Part shown: positions 23,297 through 36,262 of the stretch, one piece after another
How the letters are laid out: each line of letters opens with the position of its first letter
Numbering within the stretch: position 1 is the first letter of the stretch
NCBI GenBank assembly: GCA_012861695.1
Contig: JAAOOA010000006.1
Coordinates: 26,855,811 to 26,919,810 of the forward strand
Origin: Trematomus loennbergii
Lineage: Eukaryota > Chordata > Actinopteri > Perciformes > Nototheniidae
Length of the DNA stretch: 64,000 bases
Direction of reading: 5' to 3'
Notes under the pieces: model-generated
Database searches by the model: none
What the model was told of the DNA's origin: nothing
Seen by the model: the letters and a program-made list of their open reading frames with translations, nothing else
Translations under genes and position numbers: made by a program

Positions 23297-24442
23297 TAAC
23301 TCTGACTCAACACATTAACGCTGGGGCTCAGTCAAATGTTTGTTAAGGTATTTGACAATGATTTAAGTAGTTTTTTGTCTATTTGGTACCTTAATTTGGT
23401 ATGTTACAATAAATGAACCATTTGTTTTTAGTGAAAAACATTTACAAATATACTTAAATGTTCCTGATATTACGATATCCATTTACATATGTGACATTTT
23501 TTATACTCACTGCAAAACTATGAATGGCACCGCATGATTCAATAAGAGGCCTTTTGTACAACAGAACTTTGCCGATGATGAACAGCGACCGCTCCCTTCT
23601 CCTCCCCCCCTCCTCCTCAGCAGTGCTGTGTCTGGACTAGGATCAGTGTGCAGAGACGTTACTTTTACGTCCAAAGTCATGTCCCCTGGGAACAGGCTCA
23701 AAGCTACTGCAGGAGGTGGGGGTTTACTTTTATTCACAAAGCTATTGGAAGTTATAATTGGGATTATATAGTAAGTCAAACTTGAACGTCTCACTAGAAA
23801 TTGCCTATAACAATTATACATGGGATCATTAAAGGCAGTACCATTGATCCTCTTGGAACCATGAATAATTGTACAGAATTCCATCCAGTGGTACGTACTC
23901 AAGATGCTGAGGACTAACCAGCACTTTGGTCAAGAAGTACATGGTCCTCAAAGAGGAGTACTTGTAACTATAGACATCCTCAGAAGTTTCTAGTATAATA
24001 AATAGTATAATCTAAATAATTCTGGATGGATTTCCAATACATTTGGCAAAAAAATAAAGGTAATCTTCTCATAAATATAACACTTTAATATAAACCAATA
24101 TGTGCTAAACTAATGACTTCCCATTAGACTCGGCTGCATTTTGTGCTTAGTGATTAGAAAATGATATTGCATTGGTTTTCTGACAGATACAATGCAATTA
24201 AAACAATTTTTTCTTTTATCCAGTTCAAGCACAATTTACCACACTGACTTGGCCACCATCTATAAGCAGTCGGATGAAAACCTTATGTACATTAACTATC
24301 ATGCCTGGATCGGCCTGTACAAAAACACAAGCGACTATTGGGCATGGTCTAACGAAGAAAACACCTACTTCGATCTTCCCTGGGCACGATACGAGCCAGA
24401 CAATGGCGCACGCTGTGCTACGGTCTATTACAGTCATAAAAG

Positions 24443-26565
24443 GTAATGTCAATATGTTCTTGCACTGTTTTAAAGACTACAATGTTTTCAACTGCCAAGC
24501 ATAGTATTATACCACAGAGTATGTTCTCTATCATTTTACTCAAGCAGCCACTAGAATCCATTCCAGGTAAACATTTTTAATCTGTTGTTACTGTTGTGTG
24601 ATAGTGGAGTTGTGAGTCAGTAAGTAAGAACAGTTTAGGTTAGATTAAAATGGAGATTTCTGTATCAGTGTTTTTGTCTGTGAATTAAAGTTGGATTTCA
24701 TAACATGGAGCCACTAGATGGTGCACTACCTACCACCTTTCATTATGTTCATTTCAAATCACGGTGGTTGCCAGTTTGAGGCACAACCTGCATATGATGG
24801 TGTTGATTCCCAGTTAAGTAACTAGCAAACCTTGGCTTTTAATCAAGTCCCTCTTGGCATGGCGTTTCAGCCCTTGAAACTTAACCCTATAGGCTTGTTC
24901 TGACTTTTGTCACTGTGCACTTATTTGCACAGTAATTGGTAACGGAGTGATGCAGGGCGCCTACCATCAAACTCTTTTCCCGTTTTTCCAACTTGCATTT
25001 ATTTCCTACACTTGAATTGCCCAAAAAGATATTGCAAATTAAGTATTTTCAAGAACAACAGTAGCAGTAACAGCATGAATTGTAGTTGAAATATAGCCAG
25101 TGATGCATGACGTCCACTTTAGTCGACAGGTGATTAATCATAATTTCCTGCAAACATAAAATCAATACTTTGACAATTTATGAATTATATGATTCCTTAG
25201 TTGTTACTTGATGTCACCAACATTGTTATACCTGCAGGGGGCGCTTTCCATAAAAGGATTGGCAAGATATCGACGAGTGATTCGGTCCATCTGGCTTTCT
25301 GTCGTCCATCTTGGTTTAGAGAAATGTATCATGCACTTACACTGACTTTCCACAGTGTATGAGATGATGCAATAGGCTCCTATGTAGTGGATGAACCCAA
25401 ACCTTGTTGTTTTTATTAATTGCATTACCAAATTGGTATCAAATAAACAGTAAGCATTGGTAACACAACTTCCAAAGTTACAGTAAAATAAAAAGGACTC
25501 TGACTCGGACAATACACAATCCAACATGTTCAACAGAAGATAATAAGTTATATTGTTTGTACACATGGTTCTTTACATATATATCTGTTTGTTTAAAGTG
25601 TCCAGGTGATTCGACAGGCTGGACCAGAGAGTGAGAGACAGAACTGGACTCCTCACAGCAGTGAACTTCAGCACAGGTACAAATACTCTTTTTTCATACT
25701 GTACAAAGAATCAAGAAAGATATTGGTTTAAATAAATGAAGTATTGACTTTAATACACTGCTATACATTCCATTAAACAATACTAAATACTAGATCACCT
25801 ACACATCAGTGAAGTTGAGGGTTACATTTAGATGTTAACAAGCAATATGACTGTCAGCTTTCTAATTTAAGGTATTGAAGGCAAAGATATTTAACGCATA
25901 GTGACAACTGCTATTTATCTCTCAATATTGTCTGTAAAAACGTGGTAAAAGTTATTCTTTCAGTGAGACAACAGAGCAAGCTTGTTTTAATAACAGTTAA
26001 ATATTATTTTGATAATAAAATACATTTCAATGTTGATGAATTTCATACTGTTCATTCATAATCTGATAGTCTTTGTAGCTCACTGTTGAAATAAAAAAAA
26101 ACATTACAATTACAAAATAATTATATCTACAGCCCCTAAACACAAACACACCTCTTTCATAAATAACACACTTGTTCTGCAATAATATGCTTTATGTTTC
26201 CTGTAATTTTTGTTAGGAAAGGACATGCCTGAAAGACACGACTCAACATTTTCTCCTTCTCTGAGGGTCAAGAAGAATATCCAAGAGGAAAATTAAAAGC
26301 TGATGTTATGAGATTTTAAGACCAGTACAGGACATTCACTAAGAAACTACTTTTATTGTGAAGTCAGCTGATCGAATGCACCTATTTCCACATCTACACT
26401 CCATCAGCTGATTAATTCTATTTGCCTCACTTTATGAGCTTCACAACACCTGTACCTTGTACCGCAGAGTTTGCAACGTCACAAATAAATGGGGCCAATC
26501 TTCAGTCAGATGTGAATGTGTAATCTAACATTTTCAGTAAGAATAATGGACAAAAGGAGTGCAAA
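24443..26565. other. Long intron-like region of lectin copy 1, nothing firm
   Basis: No match to the second and third lectin domains of the sister gene was found here. A donor-like AGCACAG|GTAC near 25676 follows a short GA-rich stretch that could be an untranslated exon of an unknown transcript. The reading frame on the minus strand at 25204-25566 has no recognisable domain. Confidence 0.35.
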
Positions 26566-26569
26566 TACA

Positions 26570-27440
26570 AATTCAATTTATTGAAATCTGAACCAAAAGT
26601 TAATCAAACATGTTTTAAATAAAAAGCACATATGGACAGAAGGTGTAAACCTATTAAATGTATAAGTAAACACATTTAGTCAAATAAAGTGACAGACAAG
26701 GCCTGTGCAGTTGGTATCAGCTATGCCCAGCATGGGCTCCTCCATCAGGCCTGGTCCTCAGTCCTCTCCAAACCAACAGACAGGACATCCATCACACGGA
26801 GGTTTCTCCCTGAAGTCTCTGCAGCTCTCTGGACACCACGCTGTCTCAATCCGTCCACACTCCACACTAAATATGAGAGGGGGAAAATGAAAATAATAAA
26901 TGCTTTAGACAATAAGAAATATAAAGTTGACTGTTGAGTTGCTCAGTTTTTTTAGATTGTCAATACTATTACTGTATAACTAATATCCCAGGTTAAGAGG
27001 CACCTTCAAATAAAGATTGGTCTTTAAATACATTTTGTCTTTTGAATTGTTTGTCTAAAGTCAAGGATCTAGAACTGGTACTTATAGTTTTAATGATACA
27101 GTCTGGTTATAATGCTGTTTGGAGGAGGCCTCACAGGTAAGAGCACTAACTAGCTACCATCACATGTACTGTACCTTAGCTTGACTTAAATGTATTAAAC
27201 GTATAATTAAGTGATAGCAAAATATAAATAACTAATGTCATGCAAACATATTAATATTTGCTTGATTCCAGTGTTGCATTTAGCACATTGCATACAAACG
27301 TTAAGGGATTTTAAGATTCTGAAGTATTATGCTAAAAACTCAATAACTTAGATTATTATTTATAGTTTTGCTGAATAGTTTCATGTCCGCTTACCTTAGA
27401 AACGTAAAATGTGACGGCAGTGTGCAGATGGGGACCATGT
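26570..27440 (-). CDS. Candidate two-exon gene for a 50-residue Cys-rich protein
   Basis: On the minus strand, exon 1 (about 27394-27440) starts MVPICTLPSHFTFL and ends at a good donor, CTAAG|GTAAGC. Exon 2 (26758-26866) follows a long pyrimidine tract with acceptor ATATTTAG and reads VECGRIETAWCPESCRDF, then REKPPCDGCPVCWFGED and a stop. The phases fit (AG + T). A minus-strand AATAAA lies near 26577-26582, about 180 bp past the stop. The C-terminal half has CPESC and CDGCPVC clusters. I do not recognise the family. There is no clear signal peptide, so exon 1 may be wrong and exon 2 may be the last exon of a longer gene. Confidence 0.3.
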
Positions 27441-27646
27441 TAGCTTAGCTTCTTAGCTTGAGCTAGCTCTGTTACTTCCCAGCTGGAGGCAACAGGTCCC
27501 GCCTCGGCTCCGCCTCTTTGCCCTTATTTGGAGCAGGCTGGAGCAGGCGGGAGTTAGACTCTGACGTCACTGTCGAGCCGTTAGTGGCCGACTCCGCCTA
27601 CTAAGGGCTTCTCGGCAACTCTGCAGAATCCTATGGGTGACGTCAT

Positions 27647-27812
27647 GTATGGAGGACGGAACATGACTTAAGTATAAATAAATAAATAAATAAATGTTCC
27701 TGTATTTATTTATTTATTTACCTATTTATTTATTTATTCCTGTATTTCTTCATACATTTATTTACACATTTATTTATTTATTTATAATTAAGTCATGTTC
27801 CGTCCTCCATAG
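27647..27812. mobile_element. Small foldback MITE with TAAA repeats
   Basis: TATGGAGGACGGAACATGAC followed by TTAA at the left, and TTAAGTCATGTTCCGTCCTC followed by CATA at the right, are inverted repeats. The ~110 bp interior is mainly AAAT/TTTA tetranucleotide repeats. No coding capacity. The target duplication is not certain. Confidence 0.65.
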
Positions 27813-28340
27813 AGGACATTCATACTCTGCAATCCAAGACTTAATTAAATCCACCAAAAACCTGACATGATTGTAACGCGATTATTTTTGAAAAACATAA
27901 ATCCTTGTGTCTCTGAGCCGCAGCGACACGGAGTGATTCAGAGCGGGTCCTTCTGCTGTTGGTTCTGGACTGGTGTTCTTGTGTTGGTGGATAAAGCAGA
28001 CTGCTCCGTGTTGGTGCCGCTGTGCCGCTGTCACGTCTGTTCCCTGATCTCTGCGTCACCGACCGATTTGATATTAAAGTGACAGAAAAAAAAACATTAT
28101 AGTAAAGCCGCGGCCAGAAAATCAGGAAGCAACGTTACTACGCTATAATCGGTTATCTTCCGTCACTGCATCGATACCGAATCGTCCACGTCCGCATCGC
28201 AATACATCGTAGAAACGATTATTTTCAACACCCTAGTACACACGGAGCCGCAAGCGTTTCGTCCTCAGACCTACCCACTTTGGGAGCCGTTATCAAAGTG
28301 TATCGGATTCGGGCTCCGTTTCTCTCACAAAGAGATTACA
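27813..28340. other. Unassigned DNA before the last exon of lectin copy 1
   Basis: GC-richer than its surroundings, with CGTTTCGTCCTCAGACC and similar stretches. No repeat ends or coding exon were recognised. From about 28345 the sequence becomes similar to 34440-34668, the intron before the last lectin exon of copy 2. Confidence 0.35.
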
Positions 28341-28743
28341 TCATGCACATTCAAATTACTTTTTCTATTAGAATGAATATCACAAATACACATTTTTATG
28401 GTTTGAAAATGAATAGAACAAAGGTTTATAACCCTTTCTGGAGGTGTCCTGTTGAGTTTAATAGACCTCTTTTTTATAATGATGGTATTTTATGGGATAA
28501 AATGCTTTGTGGACAGCAGGTGGAGGTTCATTAAATGTTTCCTCTCATTAGGTGTGGGTAGGCCTCCGTTTCCTGGCCGGTCATTGGTTGTGGGTGAACG
28601 GTGCGAGTATGGTGTACTCCCACCTCCCCCCATGCCCCCCAGTTGAGCAGGGCTGCGGAGTCTTATCTAAGAATGGCACGGGCAGAGTGGAGATCACAGA
28701 CTGCACTGAGAAAAGGAACTTCCTGTGTTATAGCTCATACTGA

Positions 28744-30770
28744 CATCACCACCATTATCTGCCTCAGGGTGGTCACTATCAGAAGTTCAACAAGTGAACA
28801 GGGTTTGAAAACATAAATGGAAAAGGTATCTTAAGGAATTATTTTGAATATGTTGGATCAAACTTTACTATAAACTCTCTGAAATGTTACCTTGTAACTT
28901 AGAAAAATGTCCCTAATCAGCTCTATATTAAACGTCTGCATATTTCTTAGCTTTAGTCATGTATGAGCTCAGTAAAATTATATTAATACAAATGTATCAA
29001 CTGCGATACAGTAAAGTGTTTTTGTGTATCATTAAATTACAAAAACCCTAAATTACCGTATTTTCATAATGATGTGGTTTTCGCATTGCTTATTATTTTT
29101 TATTAAATATTGGCGTAGCGCAGACCAAACGTTACCAATTTATTCATACAGCCCCAACTGCAGAGGTTACATTTGTAAGTTAATTTCAGACAAATAAAAA
29201 AAGGATCATTTGTTAACTTTAAATGGTGTGTCATATAGATTAGACTTTTTTCATAATTCACCAATAGTTTAATTTCTTAAGTGTTAACTGACTGAGTAAG
29301 TCTACGTGTTCTTAAACAACCAAATGATTTCTTACTGTGCTCTTAGAATGATAAATCACATTGTCTTCTTAAATAAAAAACGCCGGCCAGTTGATCTTAA
29401 TTAGTAGCCTCACCAATCTCTATAAAATGGCATGAGATGGCAGAGACATGTGAACACAGAAATTTAACAGAAAAGTTGTAAAAACTTAAGAAAAGAATGC
29501 CTTAACAGTTGTCTAAATAAGAAGCACTGGACTCATATATTTAAAGTGAAGGTAGTTCTGTAGTAGGTGAGTCAGTTGATAAATAACTTTAAAGAGAAGC
29601 ATGGGATGCTTTCAAAGGATAAGTGTTAAAGTGTTATTGTGTTGTTAAAATACCATAATGCACCCATGCATTTATGCTCATACAGTAGATATAAACATAG
29701 CTTCAACCATGCACACATAAATACCATCAAAATACATCAAAAACAGACTAAAAGGAAAACAGATTATGTATACTGACTACAAACTCTTAAGAGTGTGCAC
29801 ACTAATAAAAGCTTAGTTGCTTTGCACTTTCCAGCTAATCCTAGAGGCTTTTTTAGTAGTTTTCTCAACAATAAAAGGAATACCTCTTACTTAAGTTATT
29901 TATAAAGATTACAAATAAATAAAAACTAACTGCAAATTTGGAGACACATGGTTTTCACTGGACAGCAATGATGATAGAAGTGTGATCTGAAGAATGTTTT
30001 CCTCTGAGATTTGATGGGATAATAATAGTATAAGTTAACCTTAAACGAAAAAACAACCTCATCTATAAGTACTGCAGTAGTAGAATTTGCATTCCACCAC
30101 TGGATTTCAAAAATAATAAAGAATTTCACGTGATAAGTGTTTTATGGCCAATAATGGAAACCAATGACTGAATCAAAAAGATGAAAGTAGGAAAAACACA
30201 TTTAAACTTTAGAAACAGAAAGCCTTGATTACAAAACATTTATTAAAACTTTGCAAAATTACATCAGCTAAATTTAAACCCTAACCCTAACATGTGTTAG
30301 TACACAGGGACAACACATTACAGTCCCAATGCTATTTGAGCTTAAAACATCCGATAATGATATTGACCCATATAAAAATGTTGTCTAAAACAAATTTGAT
30401 TAATGTTCCCTTCAGCCATACCTGAAGACTGTAAGGACGGGATTATAACAAAATCATTTTCGTGATGTGCTTTGCTAATTGGCCTTTAAACAGCTCTGCA
30501 ATGTTTCTGATAAACCTTCAAACTCAAGTTACTCTCTTGACTATGCACTTTATTTTATTGTCTCAGTCACTAGTTCCTCTCAGCTAAATGTTTTTTATTA
30601 CATTTTATTTTATAATTAAATCAAGATAATTAAGTTCAGTCACAGTTTCACTGAACTTTAACAAAAACTTCTCGATGTGACTTAAACATTACAATGACGC
30701 AGCAGATTTGTTTTTGCATGCTTCCCTGTCTCCAACAGTCAAATAGTTTATGGAAATGAAGCGACAGGGA
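28744..30770. other. Spacer between lectin copies
   Basis: About 2 kb of AT-rich DNA. The first part after the stop (CATCACCACCATTATCTGCC) is shared with the 3' region of copy 2, so the tandem duplication extends past the coding end. Short reading frames on either strand show no family features. Confidence 0.45.
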
Positions 30771-30774
30771 GCAG

Positions 30775-30938
30775 ACAGTTTATATAAGTGTGTCTGCTAG
30801 TCAAATGGTTGTTCTGATCTGTCAAACTGGAAGATTGTTGATGATCAGCTGGACGTTGGTCGCTCATCGAGCAGCGTCGGGTGATTCTAACTGAGGACAT
30901 TGCAGCACAATAGACGCCAAAACAAGCATCGATACAGG
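30775..30938 (+). promoter_or_regulatory. TATA promoter and noncoding exon 1 of lectin copy 2
   Basis: TATATAAG at 30781 is followed by a 5' UTR exon that ends GCATCGATACAG|GTAACTCTG at about 30937. The arrangement matches copy 1 base for base over most of its length. The coding exon follows after an intron of about 290 bp. Confidence 0.6.
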
Positions 30939-31225
30939 TAACTCTGATTCAACACATTAACACTGGGGCTCAGTTAAATGTTTAGTAAGGTGGGTGACAA
31001 TGATTGAAGTTGTTTTGTGTCTATTTGTTGCTTGTACAGGTCTTTATACAATTACGAGCCATAGTTCTTTATACAAAATCACAATATTCACAGATATGCT
31101 GTCTGAGATATTAAGAGATCCATTGCTACATTCATCAGCTGTACAACTTTTAGTGTTTACTCCTACAAGCAATAGCCCCTTTTAGTTTTAAATTATGCTT
31201 TTTACTCAACAGAACTCTGTAGAGG

Positions 31226-34200
31226 ATGAAGAGCGGCTTCTCAGGACCCTTCCTCCTCCTCCTCCTCCCCCTACTCCTCAGCAGTACTGTGTCTGGACTA
31301 GGATCAGTAGTGCAGAGATATTACGTTTACGTCCAAGAGCATCTCAACTGGCAAGAGGCTCAAAGCTACTGCAGGAAGTGGGGGTTTACTTTGTATTCAC
31401 ATAGCAATTGGAAGTGAGAATTTATAATTGGGATTATAAAAAGTAAGACTTGAATGTAAAACTTGAATTGGCACAGAATGAAAATGTTCAGGGGGTCATA
31501 AAGACGCGTGGAACAATAAATGATTAAACTGAATTTCATGCCAGTGACACGTATTTTAGACGCTAAGAACTGACCAGCACTTTGGTCAAGACAGAAACAT
31601 TTTAGGTTTTTAATTCGATGGATTCATGGTCCTCAAGGAGAAATCCTTCTAACTATAGACATCCTACTAAATGTATTCTAGTCTAACCATGAGGTTGGCA
31701 TTAGTTGTTTTCAGAGAAACATATCTGAATGGATTTTCAAGATATTTGGTACAAACATTCATGTCCTTGTACTTTGGTGATCCTTCAACTTTTCCTGTAG
31801 CACAATACTCAAATTTAAATCAATAAAATATGATTGTAATACTTTTTTGTATATGACCAAATGTGTGCTTAACTAAAGTCATCCAATTAGACTTGGTAGA
31901 TTTTGAGATGACTGTGGAATAGAAAACGTTAGCATGTGCATTCTTTTTGTTACAGATTGTGTTTCAAACTCCTTTTTTTTGTCCAGTTCAAACACAATTC
32001 ATAACACTGACTTGGCCACCATCAACACCCAGACTGATGAAGACAGTTTGCACTTGGAGGAGTATCATGCCTGGATCGGCTTGTACAAAAAAATAGACAA
32101 AGGATTGGCATGGAGCAATGGAGAAAGCTCCAACTACGACCTTCCCTTTACACATCCTCCCCAATACAGCAACGAAGACTGCGTTAGTGTCCATTACAGT
32201 GAAAAAAAGTAAGGGTAAATTGTTATGCACTGATTTAGAGATTGCAATGTTTTTGATTGTATAGCAGATTATATATTATACCATACAGTTTGTTCTTTAT
32301 CAGAGTTATTGTTGTTATTATGTTGTCAAAGTGGTGAATTTGTTTCTTAGTTTCTTGTGTTTTGTTTATTTGCATGTGTGTTCTTAAGCAAACAATGAAC
32401 TATGATGGCCACCAAACAGAAGGATAGGGATAGCTCTACAAAAATCTTGAGATATGAAATGGAAAATGGTCATCAGAAATAACATCAACGTTTTGTTATT
32501 TGTAGTAAATGTGCTAAAGAATCAACACTTTGGAATATTTTGGAAATTAGGATTTTTGCATCGAAGGTATCCTCTTGATAATTGTTTTCATATTTCTCTT
32601 GAAAGGTATCATGTAAGAAGATGTGAAACCTATTACTTCTTCTTCTGTCACCATCCACACGATAACCACTTAGATTACAAACTAATACTACAGTCGAAGA
32701 CTTGGTCAGAAGCCCTTCAGTACTGCAAGAGGGAGTTTACTGATCTGGCCACTTTCAGGAGTATCGAAGATCTGGATAGAGATGTCGAAGAACAAGTCTT
32801 TCAAGTCTGGACTGGACTGCACAGAGATGGTAACAGACAAACACATACACAATCGCAATATTATGTGCTTTTTTTTATCTATTCTTGTGTATATATTCTA
32901 AAAACGTGTCCAATCATTGTTTTTTTCGGTAAATAGCACCATCACAATTAACTGAAGATTTGATAACTCACTTATTCCACCCCCTGAAACACATACAAGG
33001 CTAGATTCTTTTTTAATTCGTTTTTCTCTTTCCATACAATTCAACGACTGTCTTTAGCCATAAAGCTGATGATCGAATGGATAATAGATTTTCTGACATC
33101 AGTAAAACACACAGACCTTCACCTGACATTTCAAAATATTTTCCTCAGGTGAAACTTGGAGGTGGAGCACAGGAGTGTCCGACTTCAGAAATTGGGCAGA
33201 AGATGAGCCAGGGAACAATGGCGATTGTGTCTCTATCTCCTCCTTAAACAAAGAGATGGCTACCCAAAACTGCTCCACCCGGTTTCCCTTTGTCTGCCTC
33301 AGGCACAACCTGGTCCTGGTAAAGGAGAACAAGACGTGGAGGGATGCACTGGACCACTGCAGAGCCCTTAATTCCCCCTACAATTCCAACATCCGCTTTG
33401 AGTTGGTCAGCGTGCAGCCAGAAGACCATGATAACGTGATGAACAAGGTCAAAGAGGGCGATACTGAAGAGGTGAGTTCGAATTCATATCTCCAAAAACC
33501 ACTGCTCTGTGAGCTAATTTAAAGGGAAATGTAAATGGCTTTACAGCTGGAACACGCTCAGAGCCTTTTTCTGGCAGAAAGGCGCTGGCAGGTTGATGGG
33601 GAAAACTTCCTCCCAGCACTTCATCTAAAAAACGCTCCCACTTCTTTTTTGTTTGTTTCTATGACAACAATATCCTGGCAGCAAATCACCACTGTTGTAT
33701 GACAGACTGGCTTCGCCCCTTTATTTGATCATCTGTGTTTGCTACGATGTATCTGTTTGACAATGTTTTTAACAATGAACACCCACTGGAAGATATCTGT
33801 TCTCACAGTTAGTCTGACAGTCGTAGAGCGAGGATGATCCGCGTACGACAATAAAAGTATAACACTCACTGACTGCAACATTTAGGGTTACGAAAACTTG
33901 AAATAATTTCAATTCAAAGTGCTTAGAGCAGCCTCACATAAAAGGCGGAGTGCTCAGAGCTTGTTTCATCTTGAGGTGGCCACATGTGACAGCACGCACT
34001 CTGTCTTCATTGGAATCCATTGAAAAAAGATTAGAGTAAGCGTTTAAACTGTGTACGTTTACCTAGTCTTATTGTACTGCTAGTCTACTATTCTTCTTCT
34101 ATTCACAGTTAACTATATACAGTAGAATCCGAATTTCGGTTACAACATACACTTTATTTACAACCATGGATATATAAAAGAAACCCATAAAACACAAAAC

Positions 34201-34860
34201 ACAACAAAAACAGTTACACCTTCAGTTTGTTTGTTTTTCCCTCTGTTTCCACTTCTTAAGGATCAAATGGCTTTATTAGAAGTACTGATTATCAAACTCA
34301 AGATGGTGCATACTGATAAAAGCTTTTCATCTAGCAAACATGCCAAAAAAGCTTTTTCTCTTTCTCTTTCTGCTTTGCTTCTGTGTGCCTGCTGCATCTG
34401 CTCATTAGCATCTCTCTTTCCCAGATCTCAATGGCCTATAAAATTCACAAAGAGATTACATCATGCAAATAAAAATAGCTTTTCTAGGCTCTTGGAATGC
34501 ACAATTATTAACTTAAATGGTTTGAAAATGAATAGTACATAGAGTTGTAACTAACCTTTTTCTAGGTGTCCCGTCAAGTTTAAGAGACTTTTATAATGAT
34601 AGTGATCTTTGTGATAAAATGCTTTGTGGACAGCAGGTGGAGGTTCATTAAATGTTTCCTCTCATTAGGTGTGGACCGGCCTCCGTTTCCTGGCCGGTCA
34701 TTGGGTGTGGGTGAACGGTGCGAGTATGGTGTACTCCCACCTCCCCCCATGCCCCCCCGTTGAGCAGGGCTGCGGAGTCTTATCTAAGAATGGCACGGGC
34801 AGAGTGGAGATCACAGACTGCACTGAGAAAAGGAACTTCCTGTGTTATAGCTCATACTGA
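31226..34860 (+). CDS. Secreted protein with three C-type lectin domains
   Basis: Coding exons 31226-31413, 31987-32208, 32606-32829, 33149-33471 and 34669-34860. All junctions are GT/AG with matching phases, giving 382 residues. Signal peptide MKSGFSGPFLLLLLPLLLSS. Domain 1 (about 30-152) has NWQEAQSYCRKWGF, YHAWIGLYKK and CETYYFFFC. Domain 2 (about 160-262) has TWSEALQYCKREFTDLATF, VWTGLHRDG and FPFVCL. Domain 3 (about 265-381) has TWRDALDHCRAL, VWTGLRFLAGHW and NFLCYSSY. Domain 2 reads EPG where the sugar-binding EPN motif would be, and domain 3 lacks an EPN/QPD motif, so classical Ca-dependent sugar binding is doubtful. There is no transmembrane segment, so it is probably secreted. It resembles short fish macrophage-mannose-receptor-like lectins; ligand unknown. 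AATAAA lies at 34954-34959. Confidence 0.82.
33540..34400. other. Last intron of lectin copy 2
   Basis: Contains no exon that I recognise. The final ~270 bp (34395-34668) are conserved with the matching intron in copy 1 and with a displaced fragment at 55492-55738. Confidence 0.5.
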
Positions 34861-35127
34861 CATCACCACCATTATCTGCCTCAGGGTGGTCACTATCAGA
34901 AGTTCAGAAGTACAGCGTTTGACAACGTTATTGGAATATGTATTTTACTGAGGAATAAAATTGGACATCAAAATGTATGATCAACTTTCTGAAATGTTAG
35001 CTGTAAATCTCCTCTCTTATTTAACATGCGCCTGTCTCATATGATTTATGATGTATAAGCTCAGTTAAATATAAACTAATTAAAACATGTCTCTCTGTGT
35101 ATCATTAAATCACAAAAATAATGTGAC

Positions 35128-35367
35128 ATTTGGCCTCGTTCACCAAGGTCTTGCTATCTTTTTAAAATGTGTTCTGAATAAAGGTCCCGAGAAATCTCCG
35201 TCAGTCTAAAGTATGTGTTCCTAAACAGCAGAATTGTTCGTACCAGTGTTCTTGCGCTGTACAAAATTATTAAACCATCATTGCTATTTAAATCATATAG
35301 CTTCATACAATAATCTTTGTAAAAAACGTGGTTGATTTCTTCTGAAGAACAGTTGGCGAATGAGGCC
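35128..35367. mobile_element. Possible MITE downstream of the lectin gene
   Basis: TTGGCCTCGTTCACCAAGG at the left and TTGGCGAATGAGGCCC at the right are imperfect inverted ends about 240 bp apart. No ORF. No target duplication could be defined, so the class is open. Confidence 0.4.
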
Positions 35368-36200
35368 CTATGTTAGTAGTGCTAAAACAGCTCGAAGTAC
35401 TACAGTACACCTCCATTGTATTGTAGTTTCCTAAATGGCTGGGTGAGCTCATAAATACAGCTATGTTTTTAGCTTTGCACTTTCCAGCTTATACTAGAGG
35501 ATTTTTAGCCTAAAGAACACATAAAGAAACATTTCTTTAGGTACTTTTAGATACAAAATCAAATAACCACATTTTGAGACACAGTTTTCAGTGGGCAGGA
35601 ATCATACAAGGAAGTGTAATTATTAGAATATCTTCATCTAGGATGTAATGGAATACAAGTATTAAGTAGCTTTAAATGGAAAAAAAGCATTTTGTACTTA
35701 AGATCTTTAGTAAATATACTTAGTTACATTTCAACAAGAATTTCATAATATATAAACTAATGTACAAGACTATTGTCTGATGGGCATCGATGAAAACCAA
35801 TGACTATCTGATGAGTAGAAAAAACAAATGTAAACATCAAACACAGTGAGTCTCAATTGCTTAAAAAAAGATACTTGCACCATGTCATCAGTCAAATGTA
35901 AACACCCCATTATAAAAGCTTTTGTGAACGTCTGATTGTTTGGTCAAAGGTTGTCTATATCATGAAGGAATCATGGTTGTTTTCTCAACACATTCTCCAA
36001 ATACCCCAAAGGTTTTTGTCCATGCCAATATGCCATCATTCAGCAGACGACATGTGTCCCTTAAAGTTTACTGTTACTGTGGGTAGTGGTGCGCTGAACG
36101 CGTGAACTGCAAGCGCCGGAGCCTTGCATTTATGGCGCGCTTGCACTAATTGCGGCGCATAAGCGCACAAGGGAGCGGCGCATTTGCGCTTCAGATGAGG
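35368..36200. other. Unassigned AT-rich DNA
   Basis: No coding signal or recognised repeat, apart from a short GC-rich stretch with CGGCGCATAAGCGCAC near 36150-36190. Confidence 0.4.
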
Positions 36201-36204
36201 CTCA

Positions 36205-36262
36205 CTCCGCGAGGTGAGGCCCCCTCCGCGAAGTGAGGCCCCCTCCGCGAGGTGAGGCCCCA
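36205..36262. repeat. Short GC-rich tandem repeat, 19-bp unit, three copies
   Basis: The unit TCCGCGAGGTGAGGCCCCC is repeated three times with a single A/G change in the middle copy. It starts after CTCAC at about 36207 and stops in GGCCCCACGC. The flanking DNA is unremarkable. Confidence 0.7.

Larger units (their letters stand above)
23570..28743 (+). pseudogene. C-type lectin copy 1, decayed
   Basis: Tandem paralogue of the gene at 31226-34860. The signal-peptide exon (ATG at 23578) reads MNSDRSLLLPPSSS and hits an in-frame TAG at 23638. It is frameshifted relative to copy 2, and two further bases are missing near 23647. The lectin part can still be read in another frame (PWEQAQSYCRRWGF). 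Exon 3 (24224-24442) is open and gives NYHAWIGLYKNTSDYWAWSN. The exons equivalent to 4 and 5 of copy 2 are absent. The terminal exon (28552-28743) is intact, with VWVGLRFLAGHWLWVNG to NFLCYSSY. Exon 3 ends in phase 2 and the terminal exon starts in phase 0, so they cannot be joined in frame. Confidence 0.75.

Noticed and set aside
23507..23902. 131-codon minus-strand frame over the lectin pseudogene
   Set aside because: It is the complement of the decayed signal-peptide exon; the plus strand has the homology.
25204..25566. 120-codon minus-strand frame
   Set aside because: No domain, signal or splice sites that fit; composition looks like non-coding AT-rich DNA.
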